A DNA stretch of 20,888 nt from a virus: positions 1 through 20,888 of IMG/VR virus record IMGVR_UViG_3300032331_001817. One strand, given 5' to 3'. Positions within the stretch are counted from its first letter, which is position 1, and every line of letters starts with the position of its first letter. Positions 1-6,960 of this stretch are shown here, one piece after another. Position numbers and translations under genes: made by a program. Below the pieces are notes generated by a model that had not been told where the DNA came from, searched no databases, and was given only the letters and a program-made list of their open reading frames with translations.

Positions 1-83
1 ACAGCTACTGTGCGTTTGCAAAACTATGCACAGATTTCACGCAAGACAATCATCTTGTCAGCTACTGAAGAAGTGGTGAACAA
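1..83. repeat. 83-bp direct copy of part of the capsid gene (copy 1)
   Basis: Bases 1-83 are identical, base for base, to 452-534 inside the major capsid gene, and they keep the capsid reading frame. The identity stops abruptly at 83/84, where the sequence changes to unrelated coding DNA. A short perfect copy ending exactly at a contig edge is what an assembler or chimeric read leaves behind. A true partial gene duplication is possible but less likely, because there is no divergence between the copies. Confidence 0.95.
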
Positions 84-219
84 TGGCCCACGACCAGCCA
101 AGCCTGGTGCAGCTGGTCGGGTTTCGACAACAACTGAGAGTGTGCGAGCAAAGCAGCGTCTTGCTAAAACTGGTCGCATCGATGATGCGGCTTCTGCAAT
201 TGAACTCTTATTGAAATGA
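84..219 (+). CDS. C-terminal end of an unidentified gene upstream of the capsid gene (partial)
   Basis: After the copied capsid segment, about 45 codons run to a TGA at 217-219, eight bases before the capsid start. The encoded tail is rich in Ala, Arg, Lys and Thr and ends with a predicted helix containing RLAKTGRIDDAASAIELLLK. Its place directly before the capsid gene, and its basic helical end, would suit a scaffolding protein or another head-assembly protein, but I cannot identify the family from 45 residues. The apparent start inside the copied capsid segment (GTG at 10) is not a genuine start. The true N-terminus lies outside the window. Confidence 0.55.
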
Positions 220-226
220 GGAAATT

Positions 227-1189
227 ATGGCTATCGTAAGTAACACGTTCTTGACCTATAGCGCCAAGGGCATCCGCGAAGACTTGAGCAATGTGATCAC
301 AAACATTGCACCCGAAGAAACCCCTTACATGAGCAATATTGGCCGTGAAAACGTGTCAAACAGCTTGTTTGAGTGGCAAACAGATACATTGGCCGCAGCG
401 GCTGCAAATGCACAGCTTGAGGGTGATGATGTTTCATCGTTTGACTCTGTGACAGCTACTGTGCGTTTGCAAAACTATGCACAGATTTCACGCAAGACAA
501 TCATCTTGTCAGCTACTGAAGAAGTGGTGAACAAGGCAGGCAGACGCTCAGAGCTGGCCTACCAAATCGCGAAGCGTGGAAGTGAGCTAAAGCGCGACCA
601 AGAATTCGTCATGTTGAATGGCGGCATTGCTGTTGCTGGTGATTCCACGACTGCCCGTGTGTCTGCATCTTTGGGCGCGTTTGTTAAAACAAACACCGAC
701 AAGCAAACCAATGGTACTGACCCATCTTACACAACGCTGCCAAACAGCGCACGTACAGATGGCAATGTGCGCACATTCACTGAAACCATTCTGAAGAATG
801 TGATTCAGAAAGTGTGGACAGCTGGTGGTACACCTAAGATTTTGATGTGCGGTCCTGTTAACAAACAGCGCGTGTCAGGCTTCTCTGGTATCGCTTCTAG
901 CCGCTTCAACATTGATGGTGGTGCAAAGCCTGCTACATTGGTCGGTGCAGTTGACATTTATGTCTCTGACTTTGGCAATGTGCAAGTGATTGCTAACCGC
1001 TTCCAGCGTGAGCGTGATGCATGGGTGATCGATCCTGACTACGCCAAAATGACTATGCTGCGCCCTTACCAGCAAGTCGAATTGGCCAAGACTGGCGATG
1101 CTGAAAAGCGTATGCTGATCGTGGAATGGGGTCACAAAGTGTTGGCTGAAAATGCCCATGGTTTGGCCGCTGACTTGATCACTTCTTAA
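227..1189 (+). CDS. Major capsid protein, SU10/DUF5309 type
   Basis: This 320-residue protein forms the icosahedral shell. Its N-terminal part matches the pattern of the SU10-type capsid family (formerly DUF5309): an early TYSAKGIREDLSNVITNI segment, then APEETPYMSNIGR and a FEWQTDTLAAA stretch, all in the first 60 residues. The middle (ARISRKT-like and AGRRSELAYQ segments, about residues 80-125) and the C-terminal EWGHKVLAENAH region also suit an HK97-fold shell protein. The start is supported by GAGGAAATT just before the ATG. A strong intrinsic terminator follows at 1206-1232, which suits separate high expression of a protein needed in hundreds of copies. Family recognition is from memory of the sequence pattern. 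Confidence 0.88.
   Translation: MAIVSNTFLTYSAKGIREDLSNVITNIAPEETPYMSNIGRENVSNSLFEWQTDTLAAAAANAQLEGDDVSSFDSVTATVRLQNYAQISRKTIILSATEEVVNKAGRRSELAYQIAKRGSELKRDQEFVMLNGGIAVAGDSTTARVSASLGAFVKTNTDKQTNGTDPSYTTLPNSARTDGNVRTFTETILKNVIQKVWTAGGTPKILMCGPVNKQRVSGFSGIASSRFNIDGGAKPATLVGAVDIYVSDFGNVQVIANRFQRERDAWVIDPDYAKMTMLRPYQQVELAKTGDAEKRMLIVEWGHKVLAENAHGLAADLITS
452..534. repeat. 83-bp direct copy of part of the capsid gene (copy 2, in place)
   Basis: This is the in-context copy of the segment also found at 1-83. It encodes capsid residues of the segment TATVRLQNYAQISRKTIILS and what follows, and continues without a break into the rest of the capsid gene, so it is the authentic location. Confidence 0.95.
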
Positions 1190-1205
1190 TCGAAGCAAAC
1201 TGAAA

Positions 1206-1232
1206 GGGCCAGAGAAATCTGGCTCTTTTTTT
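1206..1232 (+). terminator. Intrinsic terminator after the capsid gene
   Basis: GGGCCAGA (1206-1213) pairs with TCTGGCTC (1218-1225) over 8 bp, with one G-U pair, around a GAAA tetraloop, and is followed by seven T residues (1226-1232). It lies 17 bases after the capsid stop and ends four bases before the next start codon. Read-through must occur, or another promoter must be used, because no other promoter for the following genes is evident. Confidence 0.85.
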
Positions 1233-1235
1233 AAC

Positions 1236-1553
1236 ATGATTCACAAAAGACTTTTAAACCAAAACAAAGATTTAGGCATCACACGCTATTGGCATGAGAA
1301 TGCTGAGACTGGCGATGTGACCATTGAGACCCAACAAGATGTGACTGCCGTTATCGAGGCCAACAAGGCCATCTATAACGCTGTAGACGAAAAAGCCAAC
1401 TGGACCGGTGAGTGGCACTTGGTGGCATCCATCCCCGAATCCCTTTATTACAAGATGAAGGCCGAGGGCAAGATCGATGACCAGGAGTACATGAAAAAAT
1501 GGCTCAACGATTCCGACAATCAATTTTTTAGAACTCGCCCTGGGAAAGTATGA
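1236..1553 (+). CDS. Conserved small head-region protein, unknown function
   Basis: This 105-residue protein directly follows the capsid gene. Its N-terminus (KDLGITRYWHENAETGDVTIETQQDV, over residues ~11-36) and its C-terminal NDSDNQFFRTRPGKV are of the kind seen in small proteins encoded next to capsid genes in many podoviruses and some myoviruses. A region about DEKANWTGEWHLVASIP lies in the middle. No catalytic motif, signal peptide or membrane segment is visible. The gene position suggests a role in head assembly or head completion, but I know no proven function. Its stop overlaps the next start in an ATGA at 1550-1553, so the two are probably translationally coupled. Confidence 0.75.
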   Translation: MIHKRLLNQNKDLGITRYWHENAETGDVTIETQQDVTAVIEANKAIYNAVDEKANWTGEWHLVASIPESLYYKMKAEGKIDDQEYMKKWLNDSDNQFFRTRPGKV

Positions 1554-2200
1554 ACTACATTGCTGTATGCACACCGGCCCGTGATCAGGTCCACACCAAC
1601 TACACCTATTGCATGGTGAACATGGTGGCCTATCACACACTCAACACCACAGACGCTATCAGTCTAAAATTGATGCAAGGCACGATCATCCAAAACCAAA
1701 GGGCTGACCTTTGCTTGGATGCCATGAAAGAAGGCTGCACACACATTCTTTTCATTGACTCGGACATGACCTTTCCACAGGACATGGTCCAGCGGCTCTT
1801 AAAGCACGACAAAGAGATTGTGGCTGCCAACTGTGCCAGACGCAGAATGCCCACTGGCCCAACGGCTCAGAACTATGACGAGAACGGCAAGCGCCAGGCG
1901 GTCTACACCATGCCAGATTCCACTGGAATCGAAGAGGTGGGAAGCATTGGAACGGGCATAATGCTGATCAAGCGCGAGGTGTTTGAGGGCATGAGTGAGC
2001 CATGGTTTGATATGCCATGGCAGACCACACGGGGCTACATGGGTGAGGATGTGTTCTTTTGTAAGAAAGCTCAAGAGCTAGGTTACAAGGTCTACATCGA
2101 CCATGATGTCTCAAAGGAAATTGGCCACATTGGCACTTTTGAATTTCGCCATGAACACACTTGGATTGTGAAAGAGGAAATGGAAAAAGAGGCCCAATAA
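1550..2200 (+). CDS. GT-A fold glycosyltransferase-like protein
   Basis: This 216-residue protein looks like a GT2/Anp1-like nucleotide-sugar transferase. After an N-terminal strand (YIAVCTPARD) comes an Asn-Gln-Arg-Ala segment (residues 49-52). HILFIDSDMTFP then carries a DSD motif at residues 70-72, the usual metal and nucleotide-sugar site. A central MLIKREVFE strand, the acidic GEDVFFCKKAQELGY segment (ED at 166-167) and DHD...GHIG (His185, His193) complete the expected order of GT-A motifs. It is a compact single domain without a membrane segment. Lying between capsid and adaptor genes, it may glycosylate a virion protein or modify host glycans; the acceptor cannot be read from sequence. 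It is coupled to the gene before it by ATGA and to the gene after it by TAATG. Confidence 0.75.
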   Translation: MNYIAVCTPARDQVHTNYTYCMVNMVAYHTLNTTDAISLKLMQGTIIQNQRADLCLDAMKEGCTHILFIDSDMTFPQDMVQRLLKHDKEIVAANCARRRMPTGPTAQNYDENGKRQAVYTMPDSTGIEEVGSIGTGIMLIKREVFEGMSEPWFDMPWQTTRGYMGEDVFFCKKAQELGYKVYIDHDVSKEIGHIGTFEFRHEHTWIVKEEMEKEAQ

Positions 2201-2823
2201 TGGCACTGACTACATACGCGGAATTAAAGACATCCATTGGCGACTGGCTCAACCGAGCCGACCTGACCGCTGTCATTCCTGACTTTATCTCTTTGGCCGA
2301 GGCACAAGTGGAACGTACACTGCGCACTAGGCAGATGATCGTCAGGGCCAATGCGTCTTTTGATGCGCAATATGGCGCTGTGCCTGCTGACTTTTTAGAG
2401 ACCAAGTCTCTGAAGCTCACAAGCACAAACCCCCAAACACCATTGCAGTTTTTAAGCATTGACGCACTAGATGCTGAGATGACCAAATACACGGCCAGTG
2501 GCAAGCCAAAATTCTTTGGCATTGTTGGTGGCCAGTTTCGCATTGTCCCAACACCTGATGCCACCTACACCACCGAGCTGACCTATTACGCAAAGTTGTC
2601 AAAGTTATCAACTAGCAACACGACTAATTGGCTTTTGACATCAAACCCCGACATTTATCTGTATGGTGCGCTATTACAGGCTGCACCATACTTGCAAGAT
2701 GATGCGAGAATCCAAGTGTGGGCGACACTCTATGAGCGAGCCTTGAATGATTCACAAACTGCCGATGATCGCAGTGCATCTTCTGGTGGTGCATTGCTTA
2801 CCCGTGCAAAGACTTTTGGATAA
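2200..2823 (+). CDS. Head-tail adaptor protein, SU10-adaptor type
   Basis: This 207-residue protein begins ALTTYAELKTSIGDWLNR and continues PDFISLAEAQVERTLRTRQM. That is the typical opening of the phage adaptor family that docks under the portal in podoviruses with SU10-type capsids. The middle (GAVPADFLETKSLKL, then FFGIVGGQFRIVPTPD) and the helical C-terminus (YLYGALLQAAPYLQDD, then YERALNDS) also match what I know of this family. An upstream in-frame TTG at 2161 would extend it over the glycosyltransferase end. I chose the ATG at 2200 because it forms a TAATG junction with the preceding stop and gives the family's usual N-terminus. Confidence 0.82.
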   Translation: MALTTYAELKTSIGDWLNRADLTAVIPDFISLAEAQVERTLRTRQMIVRANASFDAQYGAVPADFLETKSLKLTSTNPQTPLQFLSIDALDAEMTKYTASGKPKFFGIVGGQFRIVPTPDATYTTELTYYAKLSKLSTSNTTNWLLTSNPDIYLYGALLQAAPYLQDDARIQVWATLYERALNDSQTADDRSASSGGALLTRAKTFG

Positions 2824-2831
2824 GGACTGAT

Positions 2832-3230
2832 ATGTCATCTTTTACCGACTACACCGAAAATCTAGTTTTAAATTTTCTACTCACAACGAACACGGCCACA
2901 CGCCCCACGGCTTGGTATGTTGGCCTATTCACGGCTGCACCCAGTGACACTGGTGGCGGCACTGAGGTGTCTGGCAGCGCCTATGCGCGAGTAGTGACTG
3001 GCACGATCACTGTCTCCGGCACAAGCCCCACAAACGCAACAAACGCAGCGGCCATTGAGTTTGCAGCTGCCAGCGGTGGAAACTGGGGATCAATTGGCTG
3101 GGCCGGCATCTTTGATGCAAGCACTGGCGGCAATCTATTAGCCTGGGCAGCGCTCACAACTGCACGCACCATCAATGATGGCGATGTGCTGCGCATTCCA
3201 GCTGGCGACCTTGATGTCACATTGACATGA
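2832..3230 (+). CDS. Tail-associated structural protein (Gp80/tail-fibre-like small protein)
   Basis: This 132-residue protein carries the pattern TAWYVGLFTAAPSDTGGGTE followed by VSGSAYARV. This recurs in small phage proteins annotated as tail-fibre or baseplate-associated (Gp80-like family). The rest is a Ser/Thr/Ala-rich beta-type sequence with WGSIGWAGIFD and a final VLRIPAGDLDVTL strand. No transmembrane or catalytic feature is visible. It begins nine bases after the adaptor stop and ends one base before the next ATG. I infer a virion role from family resemblance and position, but its exact place in the particle is uncertain. Confidence 0.65.
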   Translation: MSSFTDYTENLVLNFLLTTNTATRPTAWYVGLFTAAPSDTGGGTEVSGSAYARVVTGTITVSGTSPTNATNAAAIEFAAASGGNWGSIGWAGIFDASTGGNLLAWAALTTARTINDGDVLRIPAGDLDVTLT

Positions 3231-3231
3231 C

Positions 3232-3993
3232 ATGGCAGCCTATGGTCTTGGCCCGTATGGACAAGGGAAGTATTCCTATGGCGTAAGCCTTGGGGCGGTT
3301 ACTTTCGCGGCCACCAGCACGGCTGCATTCAATGGTCAACGCGTCTGCATAGGCGCGTTTTCTGTTTCAGCCTCTAGCACAGAGACAGTCAGCGCCAATG
3401 TAGTCAAGACAGCATCATTCTCGGTTTCAGCCTCTAGCACTGCCGCAGCTGCTGCACAACGCATTGCCATTGGCGCGGCCACGGCCTCAAGCGCCAGCAC
3501 CATGTCAATCAGCGCAAGGCGCTATGCGGTGGGGGTGGCGACATTTGCGGCCACATCGAGCGCGAGCTTTGCAGCCAGGCGAGTGGCCATTGGGGCATTT
3601 GCCTCAGTCGATGTCAGCACCATGGCGGTGTCGGCCATTAGGGTCCCACTGATTCAGATTCTGATTCAAGACTTTGCCACAATGACTGTGGCCACCAAGG
3701 TGGTGCTGCGCGGATCAGTGCTGATGGCAGCCCAGTCGGTCATGACGATCAACGGCCAAAGAAGACAAAGCACGCCAATCAATTTCACTTGCCAGTCATC
3801 CATGACTGTCGATGGCAATCTAAAATGGGTGCAAGAGTCTGACACGGCAGAAACATGGAATGCGATCTTTGATAACTCAGAGACCTGGACACCGATCACA
3901 GACACATCAGAAACATGGAATGCAATTGCTGACAGCAGTGAAACTTGGTCACCAATTGCGGATAATAGCGAAACTTGGCAAATAGCCGCATAG
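3232..3993 (+). CDS. Repeat-rich putative virion protein
   Basis: This 253-residue protein has no domain I recognise. It opens with a Gly/Tyr-rich segment ([15 protein letters not shown]), followed by about six irregular repeats of roughly 20 residues built around SVSASST...SARRVAIGA (residues ~20-145). A second region then has [14 protein letters not shown]-like strands. Residues 204-253 are five exact-length 10-residue units of the form D-x-S-E-T-W-x-x-I-x. Low-complexity Ser/Thr/Ala repeats followed by Trp-containing repeats look like an extended fibrous or decoration protein. The position between tail-associated and tail-fibre genes supports a structural role. The last repeat ends one codon before the stop, and the fibre gene starts nine bases later. 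Confidence 0.6.
   Translation: MAAYGLGPYGQGKYSYGVSLGAVTFAATSTAAFNGQRVCIGAFSVSASSTETVSANVVKTASFSVSASSTAAAAAQRIAIGAATASSASTMSISARRYAVGVATFAATSSASFAARRVAIGAFASVDVSTMAVSAIRVPLIQILIQDFATMTVATKVVLRGSVLMAAQSVMTINGQRRQSTPINFTCQSSMTVDGNLKWVQESDTAETWNAIFDNSETWTPITDTSETWNAIADSSETWSPIADNSETWQIAA
3841..3990 (+). repeat. Five tandem 30-bp repeats encoding D-x-S-E-T-W-x-x-I-x
   Basis: Units begin at 3841, 3871, 3901, 3931 and 3961. They encode [40 protein letters not shown] and [10 protein letters not shown]. Units 1/3 (NAI) and 2/4 (TPI or SPI) alternate, so a 60-bp higher-order period is present. The array finishes immediately before the stop codon. The encoded Trp, Asp and Glu positions are invariant while third bases vary, which points to protein-level selection. 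Confidence 0.95.
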
Positions 3994-4001
3994 GGGTAAA
4001 T

Positions 4002-6203
4002 ATGGCAGATACAACCACAACGAATCTATTGCTGACCAAACCAGAGGTCGGTGCATCTACTGACACATGGGGAACGAAGATCAATACCGATCTGGATAGT
4101 ATTGACGCATTGTTTGATGCAGGCCCACTGCTGAAAGTCACCAAGGGTGGCACTGGTGTTGGCACAAGCACAGGCTCTGGCAACAATGTTTTGTCAACAA
4201 GCCCTACCCTAGTAACTCCTATCCTTGGAACACCTACTAGCGCAACCTTAACGAACGCTACAGGGCTTCCTATCAGTACAGGTGTATCAGGATTGGGAAC
4301 TGGTGTAGCAACCTTTCTAGCCACTCCTAGTTCAGCTAATCTACGTTCTGCCTTAACTGATGAAACAGGAACAGGCTCTGCTGTCTTTGCGACTTCTCCC
4401 ACTTTGGTAACACCTTTATTGGGTACGCCTACATCTGGTGTGTTAACTAACTGCACAGGCTTGCCTAATGCGGGTTTGGTAAACAGTTCTATCACCATTG
4501 GCGGTACTGCTATTGCATTGGGTGCTTCATCTAATGCTCTTGCTAATGACATTACTGTTCAAAGCGTAACTGTTGGTCGTGGTGCGGGTGCTGTGGCTAC
4601 CAATACTGCGGTGGGTGCTAGTGCTTTGGCGGCTAATACGAGTGGTTCTGTTAATACTGCCATTGGTTATCAGGCGATGCTTAAAAACACAACTGGAAGT
4701 CAGTCTGTTGCGGTAGGAAGACTTGCTCTATCTGAAAACACAACTGGAACAGAACATACTGCTGTTGGTCATGGCGCGTTAGCCTCAAACACAACTGGTA
4801 ACTACAGTGCCGCTTTTGGCAATGGGGCATTAAATACAAACACCACAGGTAGCAACAATACTGCTTTGGGTTATTCAGCCCTTGTCAACAACACCACGGG
4901 TTCAAACAACACGGCTGTTGGGCATGCGGCTCTTTACTCCAACACCACAACGACCAATCAAGTTGCAATTGGTTATCAGGCGGGATACGCCATTACTAGC
5001 GTGGCTGGAGGCGCTAACAGCGGTCAAACATTAGTTGGTTACCAAGCAGGTAGAAACATAACCACTGGATATGTTCAGGCATTTGGTAATTCTGCCTTGT
5101 ATACCAATACAACTGGTGTTTATAACAATGCCTTTGGAGGAACATCGCTATACAGCAACACCTCTGGAAGTTACAACACCGCAATTGGTGATGCTTCTCT
5201 TTATTCCAACACCACAGCATCTAACAACACTGCAGTAGGTTATCAGGCGGGATATGGTTCAACAGGTACTGGAATAACTTTTATTGGTTATCAAGCTGGT
5301 TATGCCAATACAGGAAACTATAGCGTTGCTGTTGGTTTATCAGCAATGCTTGGCAACACATCTGGTTCACTTAATTGTGCATTAGGTGTTCAAGCGTTAA
5401 CTGCAAATAATACTGGTTCTAATAACGTGGCAGTTGGTTATCAATCATTAGTAGGAAATACATCTGCTTCTAATAATACTGCAATTGGTTATCAAGCAGG
5501 ATTTACAAATAGCACAGGAACAGGATTGAGTGCTTTTGGTGCGGCAACACTATATTTGAATTCTTCAGGTTCTTACAATTCAGCTTATGGTGCTCAAGCC
5601 TTATATAACAATAGTACAGGTTCAAATAATACTGCCCAAGGTTATCAAGCCCTTGTCTCCAACACCACAGCCTCTAACAACGTAGCTGTAGGTTATCAAG
5701 CGGGGTACAACATAACTACAGGTGGCGGAAACATTTGTATTGGATATAACAATCAAACATCGGCAGTTGGCGATACAAATTCAATTGTTATTGGTTCTCC
5801 AAATAGTGTGGCAAAAGGCTCTAGCACAGCATATATTTCTGCGGGTGGAGGTGGAACTTACAATGGCGCTAACTCAACTTTATGGTCAGTTACTTCTGAC
5901 CAACGCCTTAAGAAAAACATTGTTGATAACAACACTGGCTTGGACATCATCAACCAAATCCAAGTGCGTAACTTTGAGTATCGTTTGCCTGAAGAAATTA
6001 CTGAAGTACCGCAAGACCAAGCCGTTAAAAAGCAAGGTGTTCAACTGGGTGTTATTGCCCAAGAACTTCAGAAAATATTGCCTGAGTGCGTCAAAACAGA
6101 ATCTACTGGCGTAATGACTGTGGATGCCGACAACTTGACTTGGTACTTAGTCAATGCTGTCAAAGAATTAACAGCCCGTATTAAACAACTTGAAGGAAAC
6201 TAA
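4002..6203 (+). CDS. Tail fibre with YadA-like repeats and C-terminal S74 self-cleaving chaperone
   Basis: This 733-residue protein likely forms a trimeric host-recognition fibre. Residues 1-60 ([20 protein letters not shown] and following) are a typical fibre N-terminus, and two 24-residue repeats occupy 67-90 and 132-155. Residues ~201-605 are about 20 units of ~17 residues of the type [17 protein letters not shown], like the stalk/head repeats of trimeric adhesins. The C-terminal ~102 residues are an intramolecular chaperone (peptidase S74). Its SDQRLKKNI motif supplies Ser632 and Lys637, the known Ser/Lys pair of this family, so cleavage before Ser632 is expected after trimerisation. I chose the ATG at 4002, with AGGGG upstream, over an in-frame TTG at 3975 that overlaps the previous gene. 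Codon use becomes AT-rich from about 4180. Confidence 0.88.
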   Translation: MADTTTTNLLLTKPEVGASTDTWGTKINTDLDSIDALFDAGPLLKVTKGGTGVGTSTGSGNNVLSTSPTLVTPILGTPTSATLTNATGLPISTGVSGLGTGVATFLATPSSANLRSALTDETGTGSAVFATSPTLVTPLLGTPTSGVLTNCTGLPNAGLVNSSITIGGTAIALGASSNALANDITVQSVTVGRGAGAVATNTAVGASALAANTSGSVNTAIGYQAMLKNTTGSQSVAVGRLALSENTTGTEHTAVGHGALASNTTGNYSAAFGNGALNTNTTGSNNTALGYSALVNNTTGSNNTAVGHAALYSNTTTTNQVAIGYQAGYAITSVAGGANSGQTLVGYQAGRNITTGYVQAFGNSALYTNTTGVYNNAFGGTSLYSNTSGSYNTAIGDASLYSNTTASNNTAVGYQAGYGSTGTGITFIGYQAGYANTGNYSVAVGLSAMLGNTSGSLNCALGVQALTANNTGSNNVAVGYQSLVGNTSASNNTAIGYQAGFTNSTGTGLSAFGAATLYLNSSGSYNSAYGAQALYNNSTGSNNTAQGYQALVSNTTASNNVAVGYQAGYNITTGGGNICIGYNNQTSAVGDTNSIVIGSPNSVAKGSSTAYISAGGGGTYNGANSTLWSVTSDQRLKKNIVDNNTGLDIINQIQVRNFEYRLPEEITEVPQDQAVKKQGVQLGVIAQELQKILPECVKTESTGVMTVDADNLTWYLVNAVKELTARIKQLEGN
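4200..4271 (+). repeat. 72-bp fibre repeat, copy 1 (copy 2 at 4395-4466)
   Basis: Codons from 4200 encode [20 protein letters not shown] then TGLP. Codons from 4395 encode [20 protein letters not shown] then TGLP. The protein is nearly identical but the DNA differs at many third positions, so this is an old in-gene duplication maintained at protein level, not a recent copy. Confidence 0.85.
4602..5820 (+). repeat. Array of ~51-bp units encoding YadA-like GYQA repeats
   Basis: Imperfect units of about 17 codons recur across the array, with the core (N)NTAVGYQAL followed by NTTGS. Variants GYQAGY, GNGAL, GHAAL and GASAL occur, and several units have inserts of a few residues. The repeats lie inside the fibre gene, residues ~201-606. 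Codons are unusually A/T-rich. Confidence 0.85.
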
Positions 6204-6204
6204 C

Positions 6205-6522
6205 ATGACTCAATTTACTACAACAATCACAGCGATGTATACCCTGCAACAGCCTGACCCTAACTATGTGGTCAATGCTTTGTGGGAAGTCACTGGCGTA
6301 GATGGCACTTACACTGCCTCTATCGGTGGCAACACTCAGTTTAGTTCTGCTGACCAAGTAGGCCCAGTAGTTCCTTACGCTGACTTAACAGAAGCAATCG
6401 TCATTGGTTGGATTCCTGAGTCAGCCATTACAAGCGCACAAGCGTGTGTTCAAGGTCAGATTGACTCAATGATTACACCTCCTGTCAGTCCTGCTAACAC
6501 AGCTTTGCCTTGGAGTGCATGA
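6205..6522 (+). CDS. Small tail-fibre companion protein (DUF7936-like), unknown function
   Basis: This 105-residue protein has an N-terminal strand pair (TQFTTTITAMYTLQ; VVNALWEVTGVDGTYTASIGG). A conserved-looking VPYADLTEAIVIGWI core follows, then a C-terminal segment CVQGQIDSMITPPVSPANTA ending in LPWSA. Small proteins with this VDGxY...PYxxLTE...VIGW arrangement are common directly after phage tail-fibre genes; I believe the family is DUF7936, with no proven role. Possibilities are a fibre chaperone or a virion component. The start at 6205 is set by AAGGAA just upstream. An in-frame TTG at 6190 would overlap the fibre stop and lacks that support. It shares the AT-rich codon use of the fibre gene. 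Confidence 0.7.
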   Translation: MTQFTTTITAMYTLQQPDPNYVVNALWEVTGVDGTYTASIGGNTQFSSADQVGPVVPYADLTEAIVIGWIPESAITSAQACVQGQIDSMITPPVSPANTALPWSA

Positions 6523-6671
6523 TGAAATTAGAGTTAGACGTTAACGAGATTAACTTTGTATTACAAACTTTGGGGCAACTGCCCTCGAGTAGTGGCGTGT
6601 GGCCTCTTATCGTAAAGATTAAAGAACAGGCTGAAGCGCAAGTTCCTAAAGAAGCGCCAGCTGCTGAGTGA
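6522..6671 (+). CDS. 49-residue conserved small phage protein
   Basis: This ORF starts at an ATG that overlaps the preceding TGA (ATGATGA junction at 6519-6524). It encodes MKLELDVNEINFVLQTLGQL, then a short SSSGVWPLIVKIKEQAEAQV helix and a Pro/Ala tail. The pattern N-x-VL-xx-LG-x-LP...LI-x-KI-xx-QA-x-x-Q recurs in tiny proteins located after tail-fibre genes in many podoviruses. Its function is unknown; two amphipathic helices suggest a small helical oligomer. There is no membrane segment. Base composition resembles the fibre module rather than the lysis genes that follow. Confidence 0.72.
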   Translation: MKLELDVNEINFVLQTLGQLPSSSGVWPLIVKIKEQAEAQVPKEAPAAE

Positions 6672-6673
6672 TC

Positions 6674-6871
6674 ATGGATGCGGATGTTGACAAAAGGCTT
6701 GCCGTGCATGAAGCGATCTGTTTAGAAAGATACAACAACATTGATCGGTCACTGCGCGATGGGGATAAGCGCATGACCAAGATTGAATATCTTTTGTATG
6801 CGGTGATCATTGCGGTCTTGTTTGGACCAGGGGTGGCTGCCGAGTTTGTAAAGAAAATATTCGGGCTATGA
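6674..6871 (+). CDS. Small membrane protein with N-terminal amphipathic helix (holin/XhlA-like candidate)
   Basis: This 65-residue protein has a charged, heptad-like N-terminal half (DKRLAVHEAICLERYNNIDR, then SLRDGDKRMTKIE). One hydrophobic helix follows (YLLYAVIIAVLFGPGVAA, ~residues 37-54) and a short basic end. This layout matches small phage proteins compared with hemolysin XhlA and often annotated as holin-associated. Position at the start of the lysis region supports a membrane role. I prefer the ATG at 6674; a GTG at 6668 would overlap the preceding stop by four bases and add two residues. Its stop overlaps the next ATG (6868). Confidence 0.65.
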   Translation: MDADVDKRLAVHEAICLERYNNIDRSLRDGDKRMTKIEYLLYAVIIAVLFGPGVAAEFVKKIFGL

Positions 6872-6960
6872 GAGACTGGGCCGTGGCACTCATTGCTGCG
6901 GCCTTGCTTGTTCTGACCATTGCATGGTCTTTTTTTGTCATCATTTTGTTTTGGCCATGA
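6868..6960 (+). CDS. 30-residue single-span membrane peptide
   Basis: This ORF starts with ATGA overlapping the previous stop at 6868-6871 and ends with TGA at 6958-6960, overlapping the next start at 6957. It encodes MRDWAVALIAAALLVLTIAW followed by SFFVIILFWP: a charged three-residue start and then an almost wholly hydrophobic stretch. The double start-stop overlap with both neighbours is the main evidence that it is translated. Its function is unknown; it could be a holin modulator or another small membrane peptide. Confidence 0.55.
   Translation: MRDWAVALIAAALLVLTIAWSFFVIILFWP

Noticed and set aside
10-219. A 69-residue protein starting at GTG 10
   Set aside because: Its first ~25 residues are a perfect copy of an internal capsid segment; the frame is created by the suspect junction at 83/84, so only the end (84-219) is likely authentic.
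1968-2564. 198-codon minus-strand frame over the glycosyltransferase and adaptor genes
   Set aside because: Both plus-strand genes have clear family motifs and coupled starts; the minus frame lacks a start context and any recognizable pattern.
3896-4552. Long open frame (218 codons) on the minus strand across the start of the fibre gene
   Set aside because: It is antisense to the repeat gene end and fibre N-terminus, is Val/Pro/Thr-biased as expected from the complement of Thr/Gly-rich codons, and has no SD or neighbour coupling.
4602-5820. Regular repeats considered as a CRISPR array
   Set aside because: The ~51-bp units are imperfect, in one open frame and encode an adhesin-like motif; there are no conserved repeats with unique spacers of equal length.
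5722-6114. 130-codon plus-strand frame overlapping the fibre C-terminus
   Set aside because: It overlaps the S74 domain out of frame, has no SD or recognizable domain, and the S74 motif clearly fixes the coding frame.
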